From: CAVAWX01 sp963614215
GTDB taxonomy: Bacteria > Actinomycetota > Coriobacteriia > Coriobacteriales > QAMH01
DNA length: 45,730 nucleotides
Reading direction: 5' to 3'
Assembly: GCA_963614215.1 (NCBI GenBank)
Contig: CAVECB010000014.1
Coordinates: forward strand, 1-45,730
A model generated the notes under the pieces. The model was not told the DNA's origin. It ran no database searches and was given only the letters and a program-made list of their open reading frames with translations. Shown here piece by piece: positions 31,057 to 38,934 of this stretch (position 1 is its first letter; every line of letters starts with the position of its first letter). A program made the position numbers and the translations under genes.

Positions 31057-31100
31057 GCTTCAGGGAGCTTTGGGGGGCTTTCAGGGTCGCCTCCTATCAT
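31057..31100 (+). promoter_or_regulatory. three tandem 10-bp repeats and -10 before the surface-protein gene
   Basis: GCTTCAGGGA (31057-31066), GCTTTGGGGG (31067-31076) and GCTTTCAGGG (31077-31086) follow each other exactly, consensus GCTTTCRGGG. TATCAT (31095-31100; 5/6) lies 8 nt downstream, with no proper -35. Direct repeats at helical phase replacing the -35 are typical of promoters activated by PhoB/OmpR-type regulators. The adjacent two-component system is the natural candidate. Confidence 0.6.
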
Positions 31101-31152
31101 GGGTGCCGTCAGTTTCGAGCGCGACGGCAAAACGGAAGCGAGGATGCAGACG

Positions 31153-33552
31153 ATGAAAAACGGAAACGAGATAATCGACGTGAAGTCGTGGGCCGCCGGC
31201 GAGGCAGGCGGCGCGGATGGTGAAACGGGCGCTGGCAGCGCCTCGGCGGCGCATGGGACAACAAGCGCCAAGTGCGACACAGGCGCCGGAAACGGGCATG
31301 GGGCAAAAACGGTGCCCGGCGCGATGCATTTTCCGATGTGGAAGCGGGTGGGCGCCGGCGTGCTCGCAGCCGTGCTCGTGGGCGGCTGCGTGCCCTTGAC
31401 CGCTTTTGCCGCCCAGTACCAGGCAGGTCAAAGCGGCACCGTCGCCTCGTCGAGCTCGGAGTCTGGGCAGTCGACGCAGCAAGGCAGCGGCCAAGACGGC
31501 TCTCAAAACGGCCAGCCCCCCGCGATGCCTGGCAGCAGCGCGAGCAGCTCTTCGGATGGGCAGGCGCAAGGCCAAGGCGGCACGCCTCCTGAAAAACCCG
31601 ACGGCGACACGAGCGGCCCGCAAGACGGCCAGGCGCAGGGCGAAAACGGCCAGCCCCCCGCGATGCCCGACGGCAGCTCGCAGCAAGGTGGCGACGGCCA
31701 GCAGGGAGGCGGCCCGGGCGGCCAGATGCCGGGCGGCGGCGGCGCGAACACTCAAAGCTTCGACTATACGGGCAGCTATTCGGGCGTGCTCACCGCCGAC
31801 GGCGAGGAGAAAAGCTCGACGGGCGAGACCGTCGAGTCCACGACCGCCGACCAAAACGCCGCCCTCGCGCAAAACGGCGGCTCGCTTTCCATCAGCGGCG
31901 ACACCATCACCAAAAGCGGCGATTCCACCTCTAGCCAAGACAACGTGAACTTCTACGGCACCAACGCCGGTATCCTGGCCGTGGGCGAGGGTTCTGCGGC
32001 CTACGTGGATGGCACGAGCCTGACCACCGACGCGGCCGGCTCCAACGGCATTTTCTCCACGGACAACGCGACGGTCTACGTCAACGACACGGACATCACC
32101 ACGAAGAGCACGCAGGGCAACTCGCGCGGCCTAGACGCCACCTACGGCGGCACCATCGTGGGCAACAAGCTGTCCATTTCGACGGCCGGCGGGCATTCCG
32201 CCTCGATTGCCACCGACCGTGGCGGCGGGTCGATTTCGGTATCGGACAGCACGCTTGCCACGGCCGGCTCGGGCAGCCCGCTGCTCTACTCCACTGGCGA
32301 CATCGAGGTCGACGGCGTGTCGGGCACAGCAAGCGGCAGCCAGATAGCCGGCATGGAGGGCAAAAACAGCATCTACATCGAGGATTCGCAGCTATCGAGT
32401 ACCAACAACGCCATCTCGGGCAGCGACCCAGTGAAAAACGGCATCATCATTTACCAGTCCACTTCGGGCGATGCCGACACGTCCACCGGCGATGCAGCCC
32501 GCTTCGAGGTGCTGCGCTCGACGCTTTCGACGACGATCGACTCCGGCAGCATGTTCTACTTCACCAACACGAGCGCAAACGTCGTCGTCTCCGAGTCCAC
32601 GCTCGACTTCGACAGCTCGAAGGTGAACCTCGTCCAGGCCGAGGGTAACGACGCGAACAGCTGGGGCTCTGCCGGCTCCAACGGCGCGACCGTGAACTTC
32701 ACCTTGAAAAAGCAGGACGCGTCTGGCAACGCGACGGCAGACGACATCTCGACTGCCACGATCTATGTGCTCGACGGCAGCACGTGGTCTGGCGCGGCCT
32801 CCATCACGGAGAATACCGCGGCGAACAAGACCACAAGCGACGCGCCTTTGACAATCAACGTCGGGTCGGATTCCACCTGGACCGTGACCGGCGACAGCAC
32901 CGTGACGAACTTGAATGTGCAGGCAGGCGGCAAGGTCGTGGATGAAAACGGCAAGAGCGTGACCATCGTGGCAGGCGGCACGACTGTGGTGCAAGGCGAG
33001 AGCAGCGTGACCGTGACGGTGACGGGCTCTTATGGCACCGATTTCGAGACGGGAGACGCCAACGAAATCCAGGGCGCGAGCATTGAGCGCGCCGCCTTCG
33101 ACACACGCTACGGCACCAGCACGGAGTTCAGCGTCATCTCGCAGGTGGACGCCTCGTCTGCATCCGGCAGCTCGCAAAGCTCGAACAACGAAAGCGCGCA
33201 GGGGGGCTCCGAGGGCGGCCAGCAGAATTTCTTCGATTGGGTGCGCGAGTTCGTCGAGCGCCTCTTTGGCGGCGGGCAGGACTCTTCGCAGCAGCAGACT
33301 TCTCAAAGCTCGCAAGACGCGCAGGGTTCGCAGGGTGCCTCGCAATCCGACAACGCCCCGCAGCAAGGCCAGCAGCCGCCCCAGGCCCCGGGCCAGCAGG
33401 GCGCCGGCGGCCAGGGCGGCCAGCAGCCCGGGCAAAGCGGCCAACAGCAACAAGGCCAGGAGCAGAGCCAAAGCCAGAGCCAGGAACAGGGTCAGGGCCA
33501 AAGCCAGCAGCAGACCGGCGGTCAGTCGGCGCAGGCGCAGTCTCAGGTGTAA
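31153..33552 (+). CDS. predicted beta-helix surface protein (carbohydrate-binding-like)
   Basis: A 799-aa exported protein. A hydrophilic stretch of about 60 residues precedes a membrane/signal segment (66-88, ending LTAFAAQ). Then comes a Gln/Gly/Pro-rich region with a repeated phrase NGQPPAMPxxSS (about 117-195), a long Thr/Ser/Asp/Gly region of short beta-strand repeats (about 200-680: GSAAYVDGTSL, NATVYVNDTDI, GGSISVSDSTL, NSIYIEDSQL), as in right-handed beta-helices, and a Gln/Ser/Gly-rich C-terminus with no LPxTG motif. I think of Cthe_2159-like carbohydrate-binding proteins, but this is a resemblance only. ATG 31153 has GAGG 9 nt upstream; ATG 31324 would give a standard signal peptide. 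Probably controlled by the divergent two-component system. Confidence 0.75.
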   Translation: MKNGNEIIDVKSWAAGEAGGADGETGAGSASAAHGTTSAKCDTGAGNGHGAKTVPGAMHFPMWKRVGAGVLAAVLVGGCVPLTAFAAQYQAGQSGTVASSSSESGQSTQQGSGQDGSQNGQPPAMPGSSASSSSDGQAQGQGGTPPEKPDGDTSGPQDGQAQGENGQPPAMPDGSSQQGGDGQQGGGPGGQMPGGGGANTQSFDYTGSYSGVLTADGEEKSSTGETVESTTADQNAALAQNGGSLSISGDTITKSGDSTSSQDNVNFYGTNAGILAVGEGSAAYVDGTSLTTDAAGSNGIFSTDNATVYVNDTDITTKSTQGNSRGLDATYGGTIVGNKLSISTAGGHSASIATDRGGGSISVSDSTLATAGSGSPLLYSTGDIEVDGVSGTASGSQIAGMEGKNSIYIEDSQLSSTNNAISGSDPVKNGIIIYQSTSGDADTSTGDAARFEVLRSTLSTTIDSGSMFYFTNTSANVVVSESTLDFDSSKVNLVQAEGNDANSWGSAGSNGATVNFTLKKQDASGNATADDISTATIYVLDGSTWSGAASITENTAANKTTSDAPLTINVGSDSTWTVTGDSTVTNLNVQAGGKVVDENGKSVTIVAGGTTVVQGESSVTVTVTGSYGTDFETGDANEIQGASIERAAFDTRYGTSTEFSVISQVDASSASGSSQSSNNESAQGGSEGGQQNFFDWVREFVERLFGGGQDSSQQQTSQSSQDAQGSQGASQSDNAPQQGQQPPQAPGQQGAGGQGGQQPGQSGQQQQGQEQSQSQSQEQGQGQSQQQTGGQSAQAQSQV

Positions 33553-33573
33553 GCAGCGGCGCGGCCGCGAGCG

Positions 33574-34455
33574 CTATCCCGTGGCGGCCGCATGGTCGCT
33601 GCGGATGCGCTCGTAGGCGTCGAGCCATTTCGCCGCGTGTGTGGGCGTCCCCTTGGCATCGCTCGGCATCTCCTCGTCGGAGTAGCGCCGGGCGATGTCG
33701 ACGTCGTAGGCACGCACCCCATTGTCCTTGCACCAGCTAAACCATCCGTCCGCGCCGAAGTTGTAGCCCTGTATGACGAGCTGCACTTTCTCGGGCTGCT
33801 CGGGAGTGATGCCCTCGAGGTAGGAATCCCACAGCTCGAGGTTTTGCTTGAACTCGAGCACGCCGGCATAGATTGAGGCCTGCGGCGTCTCGGCCTCAAG
33901 GCCGCGCTCGGGCCAGCCGTCGATGACGATCCAGCCCCACGCGCCCTCCGCGGCCTGCATGATGTCGTTTTTCACCCCGAGGACGCTTTCCACCGCAAGG
34001 TCGCCGGAAGACTCGACCACCATGGCGGCTAGCACCGCGTCCGTCCATTGCTCGCCCAGCTCGCAGTCGATGCAGGCCTGCGTCGCCACGTCGCGCCACT
34101 TCTCGCAGTCCGCGTATTTCGCGTCAAAGACATGCCAAGTGCCGATGCGCCAGATGCAGGCGATAGCAACGACGACGGCAAGCGCGATGGCGATGATGCG
34201 CACCGTCCGCTTCCTTCGCTTGAGCGCAAGTGCCGCTCCGGTCGTCTTTTTCGCCTGCGACGGCCGCGCTGTGCGCTTTTTTGCGTTTGCCGATGCGGTG
34301 CGCCGCGTCGTGCCCTTGGCGCCCGCTGCCTTTGTGCGCGATGCGCGTGCCTTCGTGCCCGCCGCCTTCGCCCGCGCCGCGCTGCCGCCCGCCTTCGCCC
34401 GCGCCGCGCTGCCGGTACCCGCCGTGCGTTTTTTCGTGTTTCGTTTCCTCGTCAT
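33574..34455 (-). CDS. membrane-anchored lysozyme-like protein with Lys/Ala-rich N-terminus
   Basis: A 293-aa protein. Residues 1-82 are histone-like: many Lys, Arg and Ala, with repeated AARAKAGG and TKA/SRTKAAG units. A membrane helix follows (about 86-103). The outer part resembles the lysozyme-like domain of CwlT-type transglycosylases: LAAMVVESSGDLAVESVLG, with probable catalytic Glu148, DIMQAAEGAWGW, then ASIYAGVLEFKQNLELW, VIQGYNFG and a C-terminal HAAKWLDAYERI. It would cut peptidoglycan glycan strands near the membrane. The basic N-terminus may bind nucleic acid or anionic lipids. It follows the LuxR gene on the same strand after 36 nt and may share its transcript. Confidence 0.82.
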   Translation of the reverse strand: MTRKRNTKKRTAGTGSAARAKAGGSAARAKAAGTKARASRTKAAGAKGTTRRTASANAKKRTARPSQAKKTTGAALALKRRKRTVRIIAIALAVVVAIACIWRIGTWHVFDAKYADCEKWRDVATQACIDCELGEQWTDAVLAAMVVESSGDLAVESVLGVKNDIMQAAEGAWGWIVIDGWPERGLEAETPQASIYAGVLEFKQNLELWDSYLEGITPEQPEKVQLVIQGYNFGADGWFSWCKDNGVRAYDVDIARRYSDEEMPSDAKGTPTHAAKWLDAYERIRSDHAAATG

Positions 34456-34491
34456 ATGGCGCCCTATGATACCCGCAAGCGCCGCGCTGCA

Positions 34492-35895
34492 TCAGTTGGC
34501 AAGACGCACGAGGTCTATGAGCTCTTGTTTCGAGTGAACGCCGAGCTTCGTGTAGATGTTGTGGCTGTGATAGCTTACGGTGCCGCTCGCTATGTAAAGC
34601 TGCCTTTGGATGCTTGGCGATGTGTAGCCGCGTGCGAGCAGCTTGAAAACCTCGGTCTCGCGCGGGGAGAGCTCCGCGTCTTGCGCGATCTTGTCGCAGC
34701 TCGAATCGAAATCCGCCTTTTCACCGTCGTCGACCACCTCTTGCTCACACGTGTCCTCTGGTGCCGGCGCCCCTGCCGAACCCGGCCGCGTGGATGCGAC
34801 GACGGCGGCGAAGAGGGCCAGAAGCGTCATCACGCCCACCCCGATGAAGATAAAGGAGGTCTGGGCCTGCATGAGCTTGTCGTCGAGGTAGCTGCCCAGA
34901 TGGGCAGTCAAGAGAGACGAGAGCATGCCGACAGTCGTCATGGTGGCGCGGACGAGCGCGTAGGATTTTAGGGGGTCTATGTCCAGATACTCGGCCACGC
35001 CTATCGCCACGATGAATATGAGAACCTCTGCCGTGATGTTTCCCACCATCAAGACCTGCGTCGGCAACTGTCCCGTGCCGAAAAACGGCACGAGCACGAC
35101 GATTATCAAGGCGAGTGGCCCTGCGAAGTCGTAGCTGAAACTTGCACGGCTGTTCAAATGCAGATAGACGCCGGCGGCGAGCATGGTGGCGATGCCGATG
35201 ATGCCGTAGAAGACGGGCGCGTAGCCAGAAGCGCTCGCGCCGTCGCCGTAGTCGAAAAACCCTATGGCGACGGCGAAGACGGCACTAACGGTGAAGACCA
35301 AGAAATAGCTCGATGCCCGCTCGGCCTTGAGCTTGGAGAACTCGAACTGCGGCAGGGGAGATTTCCTCGATATGTGAAACAGCAGCTCGGAAAGGGCCGG
35401 CAACGCGACGGTCACGGCGGTGATGACGAGATGGTCAAGCCAGGTCAACGTCGCGCACAGGCACACGGAAACCGCGAGCAGGAGGGGAAAGCAGCGTATC
35501 GCCTGGCGCAGGCCGATGGAGCGGAACAGGTAGACCCACTGGATTGCAAGCGCTCCGGAGAAAAGGCCCGTGCCGGCGCTGCACACGCTTGCGGCTGGAT
35601 TTCCGGCAAAGACGACCCCGAAGGTGCTTGCGGTCAGGCCGAGTCCTATGAAAAGCTTCATCTGCCAGCCGGTGAGCAAGACCTTGCGATAGCGCTGCGG
35701 GCATATGGCCAAGGCGACAATTGTGGCGACCATGCATATCGCGCTGATGTTGTAGAGGCTTTGCGAAGACGACGCGGGGCTTAAAACCCAAGGCGTCGCG
35801 TCCGGGTTTATCACGATGAAAAAGGTCCAGGAGAAAAAGAGGGCAGAACCGAGGTACGTGAGCGGAATCGGCGTCACCTGTGTTTTTTTCATCAT
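34492..35895 (-). CDS. polytopic membrane protein with C-terminal LuxR helix-turn-helix
   Basis: A 467-aa protein with about 12 hydrophobic helices (residues 10-375), an acidic linker, and a C-terminal LuxR/GerE domain (about 400-463: LSPRETEVFKLLARGYTSPSIQRQLYIASGTVSYHSHNIYTKLGV). Such membrane-bound LuxR regulators are abundant in Eggerthella and relatives and often sit beside the transport and metabolic genes they control. The membrane part may sense a small molecule directly. It is divergent from the MFS-C45 pair, with a 321-bp shared regulatory space, so that pair is the likely target. Confidence 0.9.
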   Translation of the reverse strand: MMKKTQVTPIPLTYLGSALFFSWTFFIVINPDATPWVLSPASSSQSLYNISAICMVATIVALAICPQRYRKVLLTGWQMKLFIGLGLTASTFGVVFAGNPAASVCSAGTGLFSGALAIQWVYLFRSIGLRQAIRCFPLLLAVSVCLCATLTWLDHLVITAVTVALPALSELLFHISRKSPLPQFEFSKLKAERASSYFLVFTVSAVFAVAIGFFDYGDGASASGYAPVFYGIIGIATMLAAGVYLHLNSRASFSYDFAGPLALIIVVLVPFFGTGQLPTQVLMVGNITAEVLIFIVAIGVAEYLDIDPLKSYALVRATMTTVGMLSSLLTAHLGSYLDDKLMQAQTSFIFIGVGVMTLLALFAAVVASTRPGSAGAPAPEDTCEQEVVDDGEKADFDSSCDKIAQDAELSPRETEVFKLLARGYTSPSIQRQLYIASGTVSYHSHNIYTKLGVHSKQELIDLVRLAN

Positions 35896-36216
35896 GCCAG
35901 TCCCTCGTCTTGGCGATGTTGCAAAGCACTTGAAATCTTATCATCCGGCGGGGGTGAGTGGGAAAAGTTGTGAAGCGGCGCATTCGCATACGCGACAATA
36001 TTTTTGCAGCTGAGCGGCACAATCAAAACGTATGGCCTGGCAAACAGCGCCGTTTGTTTAGGGCGACTTTGCCCGAAACCATACCCCCCAAAGTCCTTTG
36101 CTGGTACCCATCTGTGTTCGGCCTTCCTAGATTGCGAGATGCCCGTGGCGGTCGTGCCGCGAGCGCATCGAGGCGCCGGCAAAAAGGACAGGCGCCGCAA
36201 GGGAAAGGAGCCGAAC
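35896..36216. promoter_or_regulatory. divergent regulatory region between the LuxR and MFS genes
   Basis: A 321-bp space. I see no good -35/-10 pair. A perfect inverted repeat CAAAC-AGCGCC-GTTTG (36041-36056) lies mid-way, with a near-repeat CAAAACG at 36024-36030. These are candidates for LuxR-type binding. AAAGGAG (36204-36210) serves the MFS gene. Confidence 0.4.
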
Positions 36217-37464
36217 ATGGCATCCAACATCACGAGGGCAGAGTCGATGTCCAAGCCGAAATTGGTCTTGTGCCTCATCGCCATCTACCTCACGGGCATG
36301 ACGATCACCCAAGACCTCGCCATCCAGCCGATAACCGATTTGCTTTACGGGGTTTTTGAGGGCGACCCGAGCTGGGCGGTGAGCTTCGGCGTCACGGGCA
36401 TGGCCTTCGTCGCCGCTCCCATCGGCTTTGTCGCCGGCGGCATGTGCGATCGTATGGACAAGAAGCTCGTGCTCCTCTTGGGCTTTGGGATCTTTTCCGT
36501 CTGCGGCATCTGCGCCGGCCTCGTCCCGAGCGCCTACTACTTCATGGTCATGCGCATCATGGCATCTGGTGTGGGCTGGGGCTTCGTCAACACGGCGGTT
36601 CTCGGCATCTTGGCCGACCTCTTCCTCGACGAGGCTGCCCATGCGCGCTATGTGGGTTTCTTCACCGCCATCCAGTCCGTTCTCGGTATGATCATGGCGG
36701 CCGTCGCGGGTGTCTTGGCCCTAAACGGGTGGAACCACGTTTTCTATGTCTACCTCATCGCGATTCCCATCTTCTTCATGGTCCTTTTCTGCGTGCCGAG
36801 CTTTCCTCCCGCGTCGATTTCCGAGGCCGACGGCAAGGCGACGGGCGCAGAGGCCGTCAAGGCCGGGTGGTGGAAGCCTGTCATCCCTCTGACCGTTCAG
36901 GTCTTCTTCGCCTCCCTGGTCTTTTTCACCCTGCAGTTCTTCGTTGCGATGTTCATCTCCGACGCCGGCGTGGGCGACAGCTCGACTGCGGGCTTTGCGG
37001 CATCCGTCATGACCTTTGGCTGCATGCTCGGCGGTTTTGCCTTCGGGCCCATCTATAGCAAGATGCACACGGCGTTCGTCCCCATCGCCATTGCCTTGTT
37101 CAGCGCTTCCATGATAGTGATGGCCATCGCTCCGAGCGTTCCCGTCATCTACGCGACCTGCTTCGTGGCCGGGTTTTTCTGGATGGCCTACATGAGCTAC
37201 TTCTTCACGCGCTGCGTTGAGCTCGCTCCTTCCAGCAAGGCTGCCACGGCAACCGCCATCGTTGCGGTGGGAGACAACATCGGCGGCGGTCTGTGCGCGT
37301 TCGTCGTCACCGCTCTTCTGGGCGCGACGGGCATGAACACGGTCGGTCTGTGGCCCTGCTTTGGCGTGGCGGGCATCATCCTTGCCGCTGTGTCCGTCTT
37401 CTTCTACGTGGCGACCAAGCACAAGGCACCGTATGCGAAAAAGGTCGCCGCGGCAGAGGAATAG
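36217..37464 (+). CDS. MFS transporter
   Basis: A 415-aa, 12-helix major facilitator. The loop 2-3 motif appears as GGMCDRMDKKLVLL (G-x-x-x-D-R-x-x-x-K/R), with RIMASGVGWG in helix 4 and a central charged loop (SEADGKATGAEAVK) between the two six-helix halves. Substrate and direction are unknown. ATG 36217 is preceded by AAAGGAG at 6 nt. It is followed after 75 nt by the C45 hydrolase gene and faces the membrane LuxR gene, so it probably moves the hydrolase substrate or product. Confidence 0.92.
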   Translation: MASNITRAESMSKPKLVLCLIAIYLTGMTITQDLAIQPITDLLYGVFEGDPSWAVSFGVTGMAFVAAPIGFVAGGMCDRMDKKLVLLLGFGIFSVCGICAGLVPSAYYFMVMRIMASGVGWGFVNTAVLGILADLFLDEAAHARYVGFFTAIQSVLGMIMAAVAGVLALNGWNHVFYVYLIAIPIFFMVLFCVPSFPPASISEADGKATGAEAVKAGWWKPVIPLTVQVFFASLVFFTLQFFVAMFISDAGVGDSSTAGFAASVMTFGCMLGGFAFGPIYSKMHTAFVPIAIALFSASMIVMAIAPSVPVIYATCFVAGFFWMAYMSYFFTRCVELAPSSKAATATAIVAVGDNIGGGLCAFVVTALLGATGMNTVGLWPCFGVAGIILAAVSVFFYVATKHKAPYAKKVAAAEE

Positions 37465-37539
37465 CCGCAAAGCCGCAAAGACGGCAGTCGCAAGAAGCGC
37501 TTCACCCGGACAAGACAAGACGAAAAGGAGCATCGCATC

Positions 37540-38619
37540 ATGAGAACGGAGACCAAGCCTTTCCCCACGGCAAACCTCAAGGGGTCGTGGCACGAGATGG
37601 GCGTTCAATACGGGCAGGATTGCAGGGAAGAAATCTGCTACATGCAGGAGTGGTGGAAGAAGCTCGTCGGCGGATTTTGCCCCGAGTTCGACTACGAGAA
37701 AGGGCTTGCGGGCGCCATAGCCATGTACGAGAGCCCAATCCAAGAATACGCGCCGCGTTGGATTGAGTTCATGAAGGGGGTCGGCGAGGGCGCGGGGCTC
37801 GACTGGCGCTCCATATACTGGGTAAATGTTGCCTCCAACCTCCTCGAGGGGCAGGATTGGGCGAAGAAGCCCAAGGTCCAGGGCTGCACCGCCTTTGCCG
37901 TCGAGCCGGAAAGAACCGACAGCGGCAAGACCTATCTGGGCATGAACCTCGACTGGACCGTCGACTCGAAGTTCGTCTGCCTCCACATGGAGCCCGACGA
38001 CGCGCCGGCAATTCTCGGGTTTTGCATGGCCGGCTGCTTGCCCCAGGTCGGCATCTCCTCGGCGGGCTTCGGCTCCATGGTCAACGGCCTGACGAGGGCC
38101 TTTAACAAGCGCGGCGTCCCCATGAACGTCATCTGCGCGGAGGTCTTGCTTGCAAAAAACCTCGAGGATGCCTGCCAGCGCATATCCCTGTGCGAGAGGG
38201 CAATGTCGTTTAACCACCTCCTTGCGCACAAGGACGGCTCGATGGTCGACATCGAGACGACGGCCGAGAGGTTCCAGGCCATCATCCCCGAAAACGGGCG
38301 CCTGATTCATACGAACCACTATCTGACCGGATGGCTCCAAGAAGGCGACCTCTACAAGTCCAACGTCAACACCTTCGTCCGCTACCGCCGCGCCGAGAAG
38401 TTTCTCGACGAATGCGAGAAGGTGGGCATCGAGACTTTGAAGTCTATGCTCAGCGACCATCATGGGACGATTACGGTGTCGTTGTGCTCGCACAATACCG
38501 AGGTGCCCTTCGAGCAGACTTGGGGCTCGGTCTTGTCCGTGATCGCGGTTCCCGAAGACGGCGTCGTGTACGCGACCGAGTATCCCTGCAAAAACGAGTA
38601 CACAGAGTACCGGCTCTGA
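37540..38619 (+). CDS. C45-family (acyl-CoA:6-APA acyltransferase-like) Ntn hydrolase
   Basis: A 359-aa protein of the peptidase C45 / acyl-coenzyme A:6-aminopenicillanic acid acyltransferase family. These enzymes cut themselves before a Cys that becomes the N-terminal nucleophile and then hydrolyse or form amide bonds. The site is Gly115-Cys116 in QGCTAFAV, followed by the conserved NLDW and the AGCLPQVGISSAGFG, NHYL and VVYAT segments. No signal peptide is seen, so it acts in the cytoplasm. Its amide substrate is not known. AAAAGGA lies 9 nt before ATG 37540. It forms a unit with the MFS gene, under likely control of the divergent membrane LuxR protein. Confidence 0.88.
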   Translation: MRTETKPFPTANLKGSWHEMGVQYGQDCREEICYMQEWWKKLVGGFCPEFDYEKGLAGAIAMYESPIQEYAPRWIEFMKGVGEGAGLDWRSIYWVNVASNLLEGQDWAKKPKVQGCTAFAVEPERTDSGKTYLGMNLDWTVDSKFVCLHMEPDDAPAILGFCMAGCLPQVGISSAGFGSMVNGLTRAFNKRGVPMNVICAEVLLAKNLEDACQRISLCERAMSFNHLLAHKDGSMVDIETTAERFQAIIPENGRLIHTNHYLTGWLQEGDLYKSNVNTFVRYRRAEKFLDECEKVGIETLKSMLSDHHGTITVSLCSHNTEVPFEQTWGSVLSVIAVPEDGVVYATEYPCKNEYTEYRL

Positions 38620-38669
38620 GGGTTTGCGCAGGACAGGTGGCGTGTGGCGCCTGCTTTACTTGTGAAGCG

Positions 38670-38698
38670 GGCGCCTGTCTTGCCCAGGCACCTTTTTT
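38670..38698 (+). terminator. terminator of the MFS-C45 unit
   Basis: GGCGCCTG (38670-38677) pairs with CAGGCACC (38685-38692), one mismatch, and six T follow (38693-38698), 50 nt after the C45 stop. Confidence 0.6.
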
Positions 38699-38700
38699 GG

Positions 38701-38764
38701 CCGGCGCACCCGGCTTTGGCGCAACCGGCGCACCCGGCTCTGGCGTAACCGGCGCACTCGACGG
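38701..38764. repeat. 24-bp tandem repeat (2.6 copies)
   Basis: A 24-bp unit beginning CCGGCGCACCCGGCT and ending GGCG(C/T)AA is at 38701-38724 and 38725-38748; a diverged partial copy starts at 38749. It lies between two terminators. One frame would encode collagen-like GAPG/GATG repeats, but no start or ribosome-binding site supports a gene. Confidence 0.75.
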
Positions 38765-38776
38765 GTAAAAAACGAG

Positions 38777-38812
38777 GCCGCGACCTTCCTCTTGGAGGGT
38801 CGCGGCTTTTTT
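38777..38812 (+). terminator. strong intrinsic terminator
   Basis: GCCGCGACC (38777-38785) pairs with GGTCGCGGC (38798-38806) and the stem continues inward (TTCC with GGAG, one G-U pair) to a TCTT loop, followed by six T. It insulates the next gene from the C45 unit. Confidence 0.85.
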
Positions 38813-38850
38813 GTCGCCGCAGCTTTTTCATCGTTCGCTTTCTCCCCAAT

Positions 38851-38911
38851 CTGCCCATACGGCATGCGAAAAATGGTTAGAATAGTTAGTAAATGGGCAG
38901 CAAATGGGTAG
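38851..38911. promoter_or_regulatory. repeated operator-like sites before the AlbA-type gene
   Basis: AAATGGTTAG (38871-38880), AAATGGGCAG (38891-38900) and AAATGGGTAG (38902-38911) are direct copies; CTGCCCAT (38851-38858) is an inverted copy. They occupy the 24-84 bp before ATG 38935. TAGAAT (38878-38883) between the first two copies could be a -10. Such arrays suggest autoregulation by the encoded helix-turn-helix protein. Confidence 0.55.
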
Positions 38912-38934
38912 AAAAGCGCTGAGAGAAGGACGAC

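Noticed and set aside
36721..38493. 590-aa minus-strand ORF
   Set aside because: Antisense to the MFS and C45 genes, which have intact motifs and Shine-Dalgarno sites.
38331..38768. plus-strand ORF ending in collagen-like GAPG/GATG repeats
   Set aside because: Mostly a shadow of the C45 gene. The repeat lies after that gene's terminator and has no start or ribosome-binding site of its own.
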